From positions 1 to 42,025 of the forward strand of contig CALWLA010000020.1 in assembly GCA_944381405.1 (NCBI GenBank): 42,025 nucleotides of DNA, written 5' to 3'. Origin of the DNA: an uncultured Lachnospiraceae bacterium (GTDB taxonomy: Bacteria; Bacillota; Clostridia; Lachnospirales; Lachnospiraceae). The notes under the pieces were generated by a model that was not told the origin of the DNA, made no database searches, and saw nothing but the letters and a program-made list of their open reading frames with translations. Positions 14,796 through 23,430 of the stretch are shown here, piece after piece. The position numbers and the translations under genes were made by a program. How positions within the stretch are numbered: position 1 is the first letter of the stretch; every line of letters begins with the position of its first letter.

Positions 14796-16880
14796 ATGCA
14801 GGAGATCAAAAGGACCATATGCGACATCTGCGCTTCCAGATGCCCCATGGACTGTTATATTGAAGATGGAAGGATCGTATCCGTAGAGCCTGGACAGAAG
14901 GGCAGCGGCGCAAGCGGCCTCTGCTCCAAGGGGGCAGCTGCCCTGCAGTACGTTTACAACAAGGAACGGCTCCGCTATCCCATGGTGCGGACAGGCGAAA
15001 AGGGAAGCGGTCGTTTTGAACGGATCACCTGGGACGAAGCTTATGATCTCATGGCAGAAAAGCTGCTTCGGATCAGGGAAAACCATGGGCCGGAATCCGT
15101 TGTCTTTTATGCCGGCTATCCCAAGTGGTACCGGCCTGCCCTGCTGCGGTTTGCAAACGCCTTCGGCTCTCCCAATTTCTGCACGGAATCCAGCACCTGC
15201 TTTCAGGCCTTTGCCCTGTCCTGGGCTCTGACCTTTGGAGGAAGGCCCGCCATGCCGGACCTGAAAAACTGCCGCACCCTGATGCTCTGGAGCAGGAACC
15301 TGTTTCACTCCGATGTAGGCGCGGGGGTCATGCTGCGGAAGCTGCGGGAGAGGGGCGGAAAGGTCATCGATGTGGATCCGGCCAATACGGTGACGGCCTA
15401 CGAATCCGATATCCATCTGGACCCCCTGCCGGGTACCGACGGAGCCCTTGCCCTAGGCATGGCCAACGTGATCCTTTCCGAAGGGCTCTGGGACCGGGAA
15501 TTTGTGGAAAAGTATGTTTCCGGTTTCGGTGAATTCCGGGCCTATGCGGCCTCCTTTACGCCGGAACGGGTGGAACAGATCACAGGCGTGAAAAAAGAGC
15601 TTGTGGTGGAGGCAGCCAGGATCTATGCCCTGAACAAGCCCTCCGCCATCATGTTTTCCGCCTCACCGGTGGTGCATAACATCAACGGCCTGCAGAATTA
15701 CCGGGCGGTGGAAGCCCTCATCGCCATTACGGGAAACTATGACGTACCGGGAGGCAACTGCCTTCGGGCCAGGGCCTCGGCGCCCCTCAACGAATTCGGC
15801 AGGGTGCTGCGGCTTACGGAGCCGGAGGCCATCGGCCAGCGGGAGTTCCCCGCCTGGTTCGACTGTCCCTGCCAGGAGGCCCAGTGTACCCGTCTCGCCC
15901 AGTATATCCAGTCGGAAGAGCCTTACCCCATCAAGGGGCTTTTCGCCATGGGCATGAATCACAGGATGTGGCCGAAGCCCTCCCATCTGGAAAGAGCCCT
16001 TGGAAAGCTGGATTTCTATGTGGATTCCGATCTCTTCATTACGGATTCCATGAAGACGGCGGACCTGATCCTGCCGGCTCAGAGCTTTTTCGAGCACGAT
16101 GAGATCATAGACCCCATGGATGGACGGGTGATTCTGCGGGAGGCCGTGATTCCGCCTGAGGGGGAAGCGGAAAACGATATCGTGATGATCCAGCGGCTGA
16201 TGCAGCGCATGGGACTTTCGGATCCGGTGCTGTCCGGCAGCTATGAGGACTATATGAATCAGATCCTCCTGCCTTCCGGGCTGCAGGTCTCCGATCTGCG
16301 GGGACACCCGGAGGGGCTTTATTCCGAGGAGACGGGCAGTCCGGAATACAGAAGCTTTGAAAAAACGCCCTTCAATACCCCTTCCGGCAAGATCGAACTC
16401 GCCTCGGAGGTGCTGAAGCGGTACGAAAAGAGCCATGGCTATCACGCCCTTCCGGTCTATCAGGATTTCCGGGAGCATATTCCGGAGGCATGTCTTCTGG
16501 GAAAGGAGCGGGAGGCGTTTCTTGCAGAGTATCCTTTGATCCTGAACGCGGGCTCCAGACGGCCCCAGTTTTTCCACAGCCGCACCTACCGCATGGCCTG
16601 GCTCCGGAATCTGGAGGAGGCGGCCCTTTTGGAGATGCACCCCTCTGACGCTGAGGCAAGGGAGATCCACGATGGGGATCCGGTACAGGTGGTTTCCAGC
16701 TGCGGCAGCATTTCCGCCGTGGCGGAGCTCAATCCCTCCTGCCATCCCGGCGTGGTGCGGTTCTATCACGGAAATCCCCAGGCGGATGTCAACGAGCTGA
16801 TTCCGGAGGAATATCTGGATCCGGTTTCCGGCTTCCCGGGGTTCAAATCCTGGTTTTGTGAGGTGAAACGATACGCATGA
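14796..16880 (+). CDS. Bis-MGD molybdopterin oxidoreductase catalytic subunit B (DMSO reductase family)
   Basis: The 694-residue protein is a distant paralogue of the preceding one. Its 4Fe-4S site uses Cys9, Cys12, Cys16 and Cys43, with an extra Cys20. The likely metal ligand is Cys135 in TESSTCFQAF. NAGSRRPQFFHSRTYR near residue 585 opens the C-terminal dinucleotide-binding domain, and HPGVVRFYHGNPQADVNEL lies near the end. No Tat signal is seen. GAGGTGAGGA precedes the ATG. Two catalytic subunits in tandem with one Fe-S partner is uncommon: either they form a heteromer, or they act on successive substrates and share electron transfer. STC motifs recall polysulfide/thiosulfate- or arsenate-type enzymes. 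Confidence 0.88.
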   Translation: MQEIKRTICDICASRCPMDCYIEDGRIVSVEPGQKGSGASGLCSKGAAALQYVYNKERLRYPMVRTGEKGSGRFERITWDEAYDLMAEKLLRIRENHGPESVVFYAGYPKWYRPALLRFANAFGSPNFCTESSTCFQAFALSWALTFGGRPAMPDLKNCRTLMLWSRNLFHSDVGAGVMLRKLRERGGKVIDVDPANTVTAYESDIHLDPLPGTDGALALGMANVILSEGLWDREFVEKYVSGFGEFRAYAASFTPERVEQITGVKKELVVEAARIYALNKPSAIMFSASPVVHNINGLQNYRAVEALIAITGNYDVPGGNCLRARASAPLNEFGRVLRLTEPEAIGQREFPAWFDCPCQEAQCTRLAQYIQSEEPYPIKGLFAMGMNHRMWPKPSHLERALGKLDFYVDSDLFITDSMKTADLILPAQSFFEHDEIIDPMDGRVILREAVIPPEGEAENDIVMIQRLMQRMGLSDPVLSGSYEDYMNQILLPSGLQVSDLRGHPEGLYSEETGSPEYRSFEKTPFNTPSGKIELASEVLKRYEKSHGYHALPVYQDFREHIPEACLLGKEREAFLAEYPLILNAGSRRPQFFHSRTYRMAWLRNLEEAALLEMHPSDAEAREIHDGDPVQVVSSCGSISAVAELNPSCHPGVVRFYHGNPQADVNELIPEEYLDPVSGFPGFKSWFCEVKRYA

Positions 16881-17314
16881 AACGCAGAATTAACACGGAT
16901 ACGGAAAAATGCGTGGGCTGCCTGGCCTGTATGACGGCCTGCATCGCAGCCCATCATGACTGCAGCGAGGAAGGGGCCAGAAGCTTCCGCATCATCAAAA
17001 AGACAAAGGATCAGACGGGGACCTTTCAGAAAAACGTCTGCCTTTCCTGCACCCACTGCGGCGCCTGTATTTCCGCCTGCACCACCGGGGCATTGTACCG
17101 GGACCGGGAAACCGGGCTGGTGCTGTCTGACAAAAGGCTCTGCGTAGGCTGTCAGCGCTGTTCCCTGGTTTGTCCCCAGGCTGTGATCTTCTATGATGAA
17201 AACGGCAAGATCGAAAAATGCGACGGATGCGTAAACCGGATCCGGGAAGGGAGAACCCCGGCATGTATACAGACCTGTTATCTGAAGGCCATCACCATGA
17301 CTACGGATATCTGA
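16877..17314 (+). CDS. Ferredoxin-type 4Fe-4S electron-transfer subunit
   Basis: The 145-residue protein has four Cys-rich motifs of the DmsB/HycB type: CVGCLACMTAC at 12-22, CLSCTHCGACISAC in the middle, CVGCQRCSLVC next, and CDGCVNRI...CIQTC at the end. This pattern ligates four 4Fe-4S clusters and passes electrons to or from a molybdoenzyme. The start overlaps the upstream stop by 4 bases (ATGA), so it is coupled to catalytic subunit B. No membrane anchor gene follows, so electrons probably come from a soluble carrier or another membrane complex. Confidence 0.92.
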   Translation: MKRRINTDTEKCVGCLACMTACIAAHHDCSEEGARSFRIIKKTKDQTGTFQKNVCLSCTHCGACISACTTGALYRDRETGLVLSDKRLCVGCQRCSLVCPQAVIFYDENGKIEKCDGCVNRIREGRTPACIQTCYLKAITMTTDI

Positions 17315-19644
17315 TCTTAAGCGGTGGAAAAAACCGCCGGATGGAGGGACAGGTCAAGCTGTTCATGAAGGTCCTGGGCAAGACCCAGCTTCAGCGGCTC
17401 CAGGAGCTGATCCAGCATACGGAGTCCCTGCTTAAAGAAGCGGTACTTTTGGAAAAAGCTTCCGAAAACACTGTTTCTGAAAGCGCTGTTCATGAAAATA
17501 CTGTGCATGAGAAAAAAGGCGCGCCACTGTGGATCTCTATCGGCGCAGATCCCCTGCCAAAAGAGGATCGGGAACGCTATCTTTCCACAGGATTGCCCCT
17601 GGTTCCGGATCTGTGCAGGGACTGCGGCCCCATGGGCGGGATCCTGTCAGGTCTTACGGCCTGCGGCAGGGAGGCCCTGCTGGTGCTTCCATCAGATATG
17701 TATGCGGCAGAGGAGGACATCCTGCTGCCGCTGTTGTCTGTTTATGAAAAAACAGGAAAGCCGGTCTTCTATGAGCAGGAAGGGCGGCCGGAGCCCTTTC
17801 CCGGCATTTATACCAAGGTTTTGCTTTCCGGCCTCAAAAAATCCCTGGAGGCAGGAAGGCTGGGGCTTGTGCCCTGGATCAGGGCCCTGGCAGCAAAAGG
17901 CCAAGCGCAGCTTCTGCCTCTTGCAGAAACCCGCTGGCACAATCTGAATACCCCAAAGGAGGTTCTGGAAATGGAAGAGCCCAGGCTTGAACTGGAAGAG
18001 GCATTTTACGGCATGGAGGCGCTGCTTAGGCCCATGGAAGAGACAGAAGAAGTCCCCCTGTCCGAGGCCCTGGGCCGTTTTCTGGCCAAGGATTACCTTG
18101 CCAGCCGTCCCCAGCCTCCCTTTGACCGGTCCCCCCTGGACGGCTATGCGGTGAGGACAGCTGACATCAAAGGGGCTTCAAAGGAACAGCCTGCGGTCCT
18201 CAGGGTAAAGGACAGATCCTATGCGGGAGAGGGCAGGCGGCTTTCCATCGGCCCGGGAGAGGCTCTGCGGATCATGACCGGCGCTCCTGTTCCAGAAGGA
18301 GCTGACGGGGTGGTGATGCAGGAGGACACGGATCAGGGGGAGCAGGAGGTACGAATCTACAAATCCTTAAAGCCTGGCCAGAATGTCGTTTTTGCAGGGG
18401 AGGACTATTCCGCGGGAGAAAGGCTCCTGCAGGCGGGAGAGCGTCTGTCTCCTTCCCGCATCGCCCTGCTGGCTTCCATGGGGGAAGACCGGATCGCCGT
18501 GACCAAAAGGATTCGCATCTCTCTTTTTTCCACCGGGGATGAGCTGGCGCTTCCGGGAGACCCCCTCAGCTATGGAAAGATCTACGATTCAAACCTTTAC
18601 GGCGCAAGGGCCCTGCTGCAGGCGGCGGGAGAGGAGGTGGTGAGGGCGGAACGGCTTCCGGATACCCAGGAAGAGATCCTCTCCATGATCCGCAGGGCCC
18701 TTTCCGATTCCGACATGGTGATCACCACGGGAGGCGTTTCCGTGGGAGAAAAGGACCTGATGCCCCATGTGCTCAGGGCCCTTGGGACAGAGCTGGTGTT
18801 TTTCGGCCTCCGGATGAAGCCGGGGATGCCGTCAAAGGGCGGCCTGTTGCAGGAAAAGCCCATTTTCTGCCTGTCAGGAAATCCCGCAGCGGCCTATACC
18901 CAGCTGGAGCTCCTGATAAAGCCTCTGCTGCGGTACCTTCACGGAGCCAGGGAGCAGGATCCCTGGAACAGGACCCTGGCGGTGCTGCAGACCGACGTGG
19001 AAAAGAAAAGCCCGGGCCGCAGACTGCTGCGGGGGACGCTCCAGGGTGGCCGGGTATGGTTCCCGGAGGGGCGTTTTTCCTCCGGAAGTCTCTCGGGCCT
19101 TTCGGAAAGCAACTGCTTTATAGACATTCCGGCAGGCAGCGGCGCTTTAAAAAAGGGCGCGGTGGTTTCCGTGCTGCCTTTTTCCGAGGGAAACGAGAGC
19201 CTTCGGCCCTGTGGAAAAAGAAAGCCCTTTGTCTATGCCGTAAGCGGCTACAAAAACACAGGGAAGACGACCCTTATGGAAAAGCTGATACCGCTGCTTG
19301 AGGCGGAGGGGCTCAGGACAGCCTGCATCAAGCACGACGGACACGACTTCCTGCCGGACGTGCCCGGCACCGACAGCTTTCGTTTCCGGGAAGCCGGAGC
19401 CTTAGGCTGCGCCGTTTTCTCCGGGAGCCGCTTTATGCTGACAAAGGAGCAGGCCCTTACGGAGGAACCGCTGCTTTCGGCCTTTCCGGAGGCGGATATC
19501 ATCCTCATAGAAGGCCTTAAGGACAGCAGCTATCCGAAGCATATCTGCCGGTATCCGGATGAAGATGACGATCCAAAAGAGGTGCTGAAGGACATCCTGG
19601 AACAGTACCGGAGGCATCTGGATAACGAAAAGAATTTCTTATAA
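17263..19644 (+). CDS. MobA-MoeA-MobB triple fusion (molybdenum cofactor maturation)
   Basis: The protein has about 793 residues from ATG 17263, which has GGGAGA upstream; the gene overlaps the Fe-S gene by 52 bases. Residues 15-230 are MobA-like guanylyltransferase (LILSGGKNRRMEGQVKLF), which makes the dinucleotide cofactor. Residues 235-640 are MoeA (DRSPLDGYAV, MTGAPVPEGADGVVM, STGDEL, TTGGVSVGEKD, CLSGNPAAA), which inserts molybdenum. Residues 655-793 are MobB with the P-loop SGYKNTGKTT near 661. The order matches MobA + MoeA + MobB in one chain, needed by the bis-MGD enzymes encoded just upstream. The MobA part has an insertion with three imperfect ENTV/ESAV-type units near residue 67-86. 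Confidence 0.93.
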   Translation: MYTDLLSEGHHHDYGYLILSGGKNRRMEGQVKLFMKVLGKTQLQRLQELIQHTESLLKEAVLLEKASENTVSESAVHENTVHEKKGAPLWISIGADPLPKEDRERYLSTGLPLVPDLCRDCGPMGGILSGLTACGREALLVLPSDMYAAEEDILLPLLSVYEKTGKPVFYEQEGRPEPFPGIYTKVLLSGLKKSLEAGRLGLVPWIRALAAKGQAQLLPLAETRWHNLNTPKEVLEMEEPRLELEEAFYGMEALLRPMEETEEVPLSEALGRFLAKDYLASRPQPPFDRSPLDGYAVRTADIKGASKEQPAVLRVKDRSYAGEGRRLSIGPGEALRIMTGAPVPEGADGVVMQEDTDQGEQEVRIYKSLKPGQNVVFAGEDYSAGERLLQAGERLSPSRIALLASMGEDRIAVTKRIRISLFSTGDELALPGDPLSYGKIYDSNLYGARALLQAAGEEVVRAERLPDTQEEILSMIRRALSDSDMVITTGGVSVGEKDLMPHVLRALGTELVFFGLRMKPGMPSKGGLLQEKPIFCLSGNPAAAYTQLELLIKPLLRYLHGAREQDPWNRTLAVLQTDVEKKSPGRRLLRGTLQGGRVWFPEGRFSSGSLSGLSESNCFIDIPAGSGALKKGAVVSVLPFSEGNESLRPCGKRKPFVYAVSGYKNTGKTTLMEKLIPLLEAEGLRTACIKHDGHDFLPDVPGTDSFRFREAGALGCAVFSGSRFMLTKEQALTEEPLLSAFPEADIILIEGLKDSSYPKHICRYPDEDDDPKEVLKDILEQYRRHLDNEKNFL

Positions 19645-19655
19645 AACAGTTTCCA

Positions 19656-19678
19656 CTTTATAAGGATTTTTTATAAAG
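19656..19678. repeat. 8-bp inverted repeat after triple fusion gene
   Basis: CTTTATAA (19656-19663) and TTATAAAG (19671-19678) are perfect arms with a 7-base spacer. No U-run follows directly. It may belong to the termination region or to a regulatory site. Confidence 0.4.
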
Positions 19679-19686
19679 GTTACTTT

Positions 19687-19740
19687 GCGTAAACCGACCG
19701 GTCTTGGAAAAGCCCGAAAAACCGTTGGTTTACGCTTTTT
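19687..19740 (+). terminator. Rho-independent terminator
   Basis: GCGTAAACC (19687-19695) pairs perfectly with GGTTTACGC (19727-19735), followed by TTTTT. The long loop has little extra structure. It closes the molybdoenzyme operon. A third GTAAAC lies at 19745-19750. Confidence 0.8.
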
Positions 19741-19770
19741 GTTTGTAAACTTGTGTTACTTACGAGGACG

Positions 19771-19828
19771 TTCCTGTAAAAATGACTTGTTTTTTACGAT
19801 TGACAGGAAAATAACTTTTTGGTATAAC
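19771..19828 (+). promoter_or_regulatory. Consensus sigma-A promoter with overlapping inverted repeat
   Basis: TTGACA (19800-19805), 17 bases, TATAAC (19823-19828) form an excellent promoter for the 19907-23042 transporter. TTCCTGT (19771-19777) and ACAGGAA (19803-19809) make a 7-bp inverted repeat whose right arm covers the -35, a typical repressor layout. Between them GTAAAAA and TTTTTAC can also pair. Confidence 0.8.
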
Positions 19829-19853
19829 ATCAACGCCTTCTGGTATTGAATAA

Positions 19854-19872
19854 AATTTCTCATAGAGAAATT
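19854..19872. repeat. 8-bp inverted repeat in 5' leader
   Basis: AATTTCTC (19854-19861), loop ATA, GAGAAATT (19865-19872). It lies in the leader of the transporter operon, about 20 bases before the GGGAG ribosome site, and could be an operator or an mRNA stem. Confidence 0.5.
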
Positions 19873-19906
19873 ATTTATATTTGTTTATATTTAGGGAGAA
19901 AAATCT

Positions 19907-20968
19907 ATGGCATCAAAGGACAGCAAAGCAGCAATGCCTGCTGATACGGAAAAGCTGACCCGGCAGCAGCTCCGGGAACTGGAAACAAAGGAGAAGAGCA
20001 AGGGCCAGCGCATCCTGGACCGGTTCATCATAGCCCTTCCCTTTCTCTGCGGCCTTGCGGCGATCTGCGAATATTGCTTTATCCCCAATAAAAGCCCCAA
20101 CGACAATCCCTATACCTATCTGGGGGCATTGATCGTCCTGGTGCTGGCTTATCTGTGCTATGGAATCTTTGCCGCCATGAAGCTCAGGGCGGGAGATAAG
20201 ACGGTGATCGAAAAATACCGCTACAAGGCTCCCCTTTATGCAGCCCTTTTCCTGCTGCTGGCGGCCTACGATTATCTGACCCTCAAGACCGGCGTCCTGA
20301 CCCAGCCCTTTGTGCCCTGCATGAATTACATCCTGAACATCGCATGGATCGATCGGGCATACCTGCTGGAATGCACCCTGCACACCCTGCGGCTTCTGTT
20401 CCTGGGCTATTTCATCGGTGTGGCTGTGGGCCTTGTGACCGGAATCACCTGCGGTTATTCGGAAAAAGCCCGCTACTGGGTAAATCCCATCATCAAGTTC
20501 CTGGGGCCGATCCCAACGGCTACCTGGATTCCCATCATCATGGTGGTGGCCACCTCCCTCTTCGGAGGCGCCGTATTCATCATCGCTTTGGGCTCCTGGT
20601 TTGCCGTTACAGTGGCCTCCATGACCGGCATCCAGAACGTGGACAAGTCCTTTTTTGAGGCAGCAAAGACCCTTGGCGCCAGCGAACGGCAGCTGGTGTT
20701 CCGGGTAGCCATCCCTCACGCCATGCCCTCCATCCTGCAGGGCTGCACCCAGGCCATGAGCTCCGCCTGCACGGCCATCATGGTTGCGGAGATGATGGGT
20801 GTAAAAGCGGGCCTCGGCTGGTATATGGCCTGGGCAAAATCCTGGGCCAGCTACGATAAGATGTTTGCAGCCCTGTTCATGATCTGCATCATCTTCACGG
20901 TGGTCACAAAGGTACTGGATAAGATCAAACGCCATGTGCTGCGCTGGCAGAACGGAGTGGTGAAATAA
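19907..20968 (+). CDS. NitT/TauT-family ABC transporter permease
   Basis: The 353-residue permease has a charged N-terminal cytoplasmic region (1-38), about three extra N-terminal helices (about 40-145) and then the conserved BPD_transp_1 core with the EAA loop EAAKTLGASERQLVFRVAIP. The extra N-terminal helices make it longer than typical family members (about 250 residues). A GGGAG site precedes the ATG. The stop overlaps the ATPase start (TAATG). It forms a transporter with the following two genes. The substrate is not evident. It resembles a second copy of the kind of transporter at the left edge of the window. Confidence 0.88.
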   Translation: MASKDSKAAMPADTEKLTRQQLRELETKEKSKGQRILDRFIIALPFLCGLAAICEYCFIPNKSPNDNPYTYLGALIVLVLAYLCYGIFAAMKLRAGDKTVIEKYRYKAPLYAALFLLLAAYDYLTLKTGVLTQPFVPCMNYILNIAWIDRAYLLECTLHTLRLLFLGYFIGVAVGLVTGITCGYSEKARYWVNPIIKFLGPIPTATWIPIIMVVATSLFGGAVFIIALGSWFAVTVASMTGIQNVDKSFFEAAKTLGASERQLVFRVAIPHAMPSILQGCTQAMSSACTAIMVAEMMGVKAGLGWYMAWAKSWASYDKMFAALFMICIIFTVVTKVLDKIKRHVLRWQNGVVK

Positions 20969-21750
20969 TGGAAGCAAAAAAGAATGTGGTTCTGACACTT
21001 GAAAATGTATCGAAAAGCTTTGCAAAGGTGGAGACCGACGAGGTGACCCATGCCCTGAACTGCGTGGATCTGACCATGCACAGCGGGGAGTTCATCAGCC
21101 TGGTGGGCCCCTCAGGCTGCGGTAAATCCACCATCCTGCGGCTCATCGCGGGCCTCATCACCCCCACCACCGGCAAGGTGTGCGTGGACGGGAAGGAGAT
21201 CACGGAGCCTTCTCCTGAGCGGGGCATGGTGTTCCAGAAGCCCACCCTGTTCCCCTGGCTCACGGTGAGGGACAACATCGGCTTCAGCCTGAAGATGCAG
21301 GGAAAGCTCAAGGGAAACGAGGATAAGGTGGAGCATATGATCGACGTCATCGGCCTGCAGGAATTCCGGGAGGATTATCCCGGACAGCTTTCCGGCGGTA
21401 TGGCCCAGAGAGTCGCCCTGGTCCGCTCCCTCATCAATGAGCCGGATATCCTGCTTCTGGATGAGCCTCTGGGAGCCCTGGACGCCTTTACCAGGATGAA
21501 CATGCAGGATGAGATCCTGAAGATCTGGCAGAAACGTGGACAGCTGGCCATCATGGTGACCCATGACGTGGACGAGGCCATCTATATGGGCACCAGGGTC
21601 ATCGTTATGGATGCCAATCCCGGGCGGGTGGTATCGGATATCACCATTCCGGAGCCCTTCCCCAGAGACCGTTCCTCGGATTCCTTCGTCAGGTACCGCA
21701 ACGAGATCCTGAACAAGCTCCATTACGGAGGAAAAGGGCAGAACGCCTGA
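20968..21750 (+). CDS. NitT/TauT-family ABC transporter ATP-binding protein
   Basis: The 260-residue ATPase has Walker A GPSGCGKST at 47-55, the signature LSGGMAQR, Walker B ILLLDEPLGALD and the H-loop THDVDEA. It pairs with the preceding permease, whose stop overlaps its start by one base. It is a clear paralogue of the SaoA-like protein at 1644-2480, and both carry the TRP-free FPWL segment after the Q-loop typical of this family. Confidence 0.92.
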   Translation: MEAKKNVVLTLENVSKSFAKVETDEVTHALNCVDLTMHSGEFISLVGPSGCGKSTILRLIAGLITPTTGKVCVDGKEITEPSPERGMVFQKPTLFPWLTVRDNIGFSLKMQGKLKGNEDKVEHMIDVIGLQEFREDYPGQLSGGMAQRVALVRSLINEPDILLLDEPLGALDAFTRMNMQDEILKIWQKRGQLAIMVTHDVDEAIYMGTRVIVMDANPGRVVSDITIPEPFPRDRSSDSFVRYRNEILNKLHYGGKGQNA

Positions 21751-21821
21751 TTTTAAGACCGTCTGCTTGACCGGAAACCCCGGTTTAAGTCTATAAATTT
21801 TACATGCAAAAGGAGAGTATT

Positions 21822-23042
21822 ATGAAACTTCATCGTTTGACCGCTCTGAGCCTGAGCGCAGCCATGGCCCTTACCGTGGCAGGCTGCGGACTTCAGTCAG
21901 AGCCTGCGGCAACCACAACGGCAGCACCGGCAGAGACTGAGGCTGCGGAAACGGAAGCAGCAAAAGCAGAGGCAGAGACCGAGGCTGCAGAGCCTGCAGC
22001 GGATGATCCGGAGCGCCCGGAGGCGGTTACTCCGGAGGATTGGGAGGCCATGAAGCAGGAGCCTGCTTTCGGCACCGAGCTCAACTATCTTTTCAACGGC
22101 GGCGCCTGCGTGTCAGCAAAGTATCTGGCAGAGGAGCTTGGCTACTATCAGGAGTACGGCATCAATGCCACCTATCTCCAGGGCGGTTCCGTAGTTGACA
22201 CCGTGGGAACCGGAAAATGTATGTGGGGTACCGACCATATCGCTACCATGCTGGTGCCGGTAACCAACGGCGTGAATATGACCTTTGTCTGCGGCGCTCA
22301 TATCGGATGTAAGTCCATCTTCGTGCCGGCTGACAGCGACATTCAGACTGTAGAGGATCTGAGAGGAAAGACCATCGCCATCCACGACGGCATCGGCGCT
22401 TCCGACCAGAACATCTGCTACCGTCTGCTGGACGAGTACGGTATCGATCCCACCACCGAGGTGGAGTTTTTGAACATCGAGGATAATGCGGCTACCGTCG
22501 CAGCTATGGAAAATGGCGAGGTGGACGCCACCATTTTCTCCGACTATTTCGTACTGGCAAACTACCGGGACGACATGCGCATGATCTGCTCCATCACCCA
22601 CAGCCCTGAATTCCAGGATGAGGCCTGCTGCGTGACTGCCATGAACAAGGATTTCCTTGCAGAAAATCCGGTACATGCAAAGTATATCGTAAAGGCCATC
22701 AAGCGGGCGGGACAGTATGCGCGCCTCCACTCTGAGGATGCGGTTCAGCTGATGTACGACACCGACAAGATGACCGGTAAATATGAGGACCAGCTGGAGT
22801 TCTGGGATACCCTTCATTTCGGCCTTTCCGACGCCTTCACGGAGCAGTCCCTCCGGGAGATCGCTGAGGACTACCTGCGTCTCGGCATCATCACCAAGCA
22901 GGATCTGACCGCAGATCAGGTGATGGAGATGGCTTGGACCGAGGTTTGTCCGGATGAGGAGATCGAGGGCCTTACGGTAGGCGATCCGGTGGAGCCGGAG
23001 AACGCCGTGGTTCCGATCCAGCAGAAGGGAGAGGAGGCTTAA
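21822..23042 (+). CDS. NitT/TauT-type substrate-binding lipoprotein (no Sec)
   Basis: The 406-residue lipoprotein starts at ATG 21822, since AAAGGAG lies between 21804 and it. The signal ends VAGC (Cys22). A Glu/Ala/Thr-rich linker (residues 25-65) precedes the binding domain, which opens with FNGGACVSAKYLAEELGYYQEYGI. It has Cys in CGAHIGCKS and a Cys-Cys in DEACCVTAM, matching MCCIVAM of the Sec protein at 11137. At the position of that protein's Cys-Sec pair it has Phe-Ser (TIFSDYF), so it is a selenium-free paralogue. A strong terminator follows. Confidence 0.9.
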   Translation: MKLHRLTALSLSAAMALTVAGCGLQSEPAATTTAAPAETEAAETEAAKAEAETEAAEPAADDPERPEAVTPEDWEAMKQEPAFGTELNYLFNGGACVSAKYLAEELGYYQEYGINATYLQGGSVVDTVGTGKCMWGTDHIATMLVPVTNGVNMTFVCGAHIGCKSIFVPADSDIQTVEDLRGKTIAIHDGIGASDQNICYRLLDEYGIDPTTEVEFLNIEDNAATVAAMENGEVDATIFSDYFVLANYRDDMRMICSITHSPEFQDEACCVTAMNKDFLAENPVHAKYIVKAIKRAGQYARLHSEDAVQLMYDTDKMTGKYEDQLEFWDTLHFGLSDAFTEQSLREIAEDYLRLGIITKQDLTADQVMEMAWTEVCPDEEIEGLTVGDPVEPENAVVPIQQKGEEA

Positions 23043-23106
23043 GCCTTTCTCCGCCATTAAACGGATAATTACCTAAAAGTAATTATAAAATTCCCCTAAA
23101 TAACGG

Positions 23107-23157
23107 AAATGCCCCGTATGGAGCGGCAGCCTGTCTGCCGTCCCCAGCGGGGCGTTT
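23107..23157 (+). terminator. Rho-independent terminator
   Basis: AAATGCCCCG (23107-23116) pairs with CGGGGCGTTT (23148-23157), with an inner CGGCAG/CTGCCG stem (23124-23129, 23135-23140). T-run follows. It ends the second transporter operon. Confidence 0.85.
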
Positions 23158-23158
23158 T

Positions 23159-23430
23159 CATGTTCCAGTATATTTGAAAATTTTATATTTTCATTTTATT
23201 GGGTGGGTAAATTTGATATTTGTTATTTTTTGTCACTTAGCTACATATTTTTTATTTTCAATAATGCCTGCAAATCAAAGGATATTTATTTTTAAAGGTG
23301 AAAAACATGTAACTTATTGTTAATAATTGATGCCAAATGTACAGAATGAACAATAATTCCGATTTGCTATTTTTTTCATATTTTGTTATATAATCTTGTG
23401 CAACAAGCCAATACTACATAAGGAGGGGAA
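23159..23430 (+). promoter_or_regulatory. AT-rich intergenic region with promoter and operator-like dyad
   Basis: TTGCTA (23364-23369), 19 bases, TATAAT (23389-23394) form a likely promoter. CTTGT-GCA-ACAAG (23395-23407) sits immediately after the -10, over the expected start site, a good repressor position. AAGGAGGGG precedes the next start. The rest of the stretch (23159-23360) is very AT-rich and contains no gene I can support. Confidence 0.6.
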
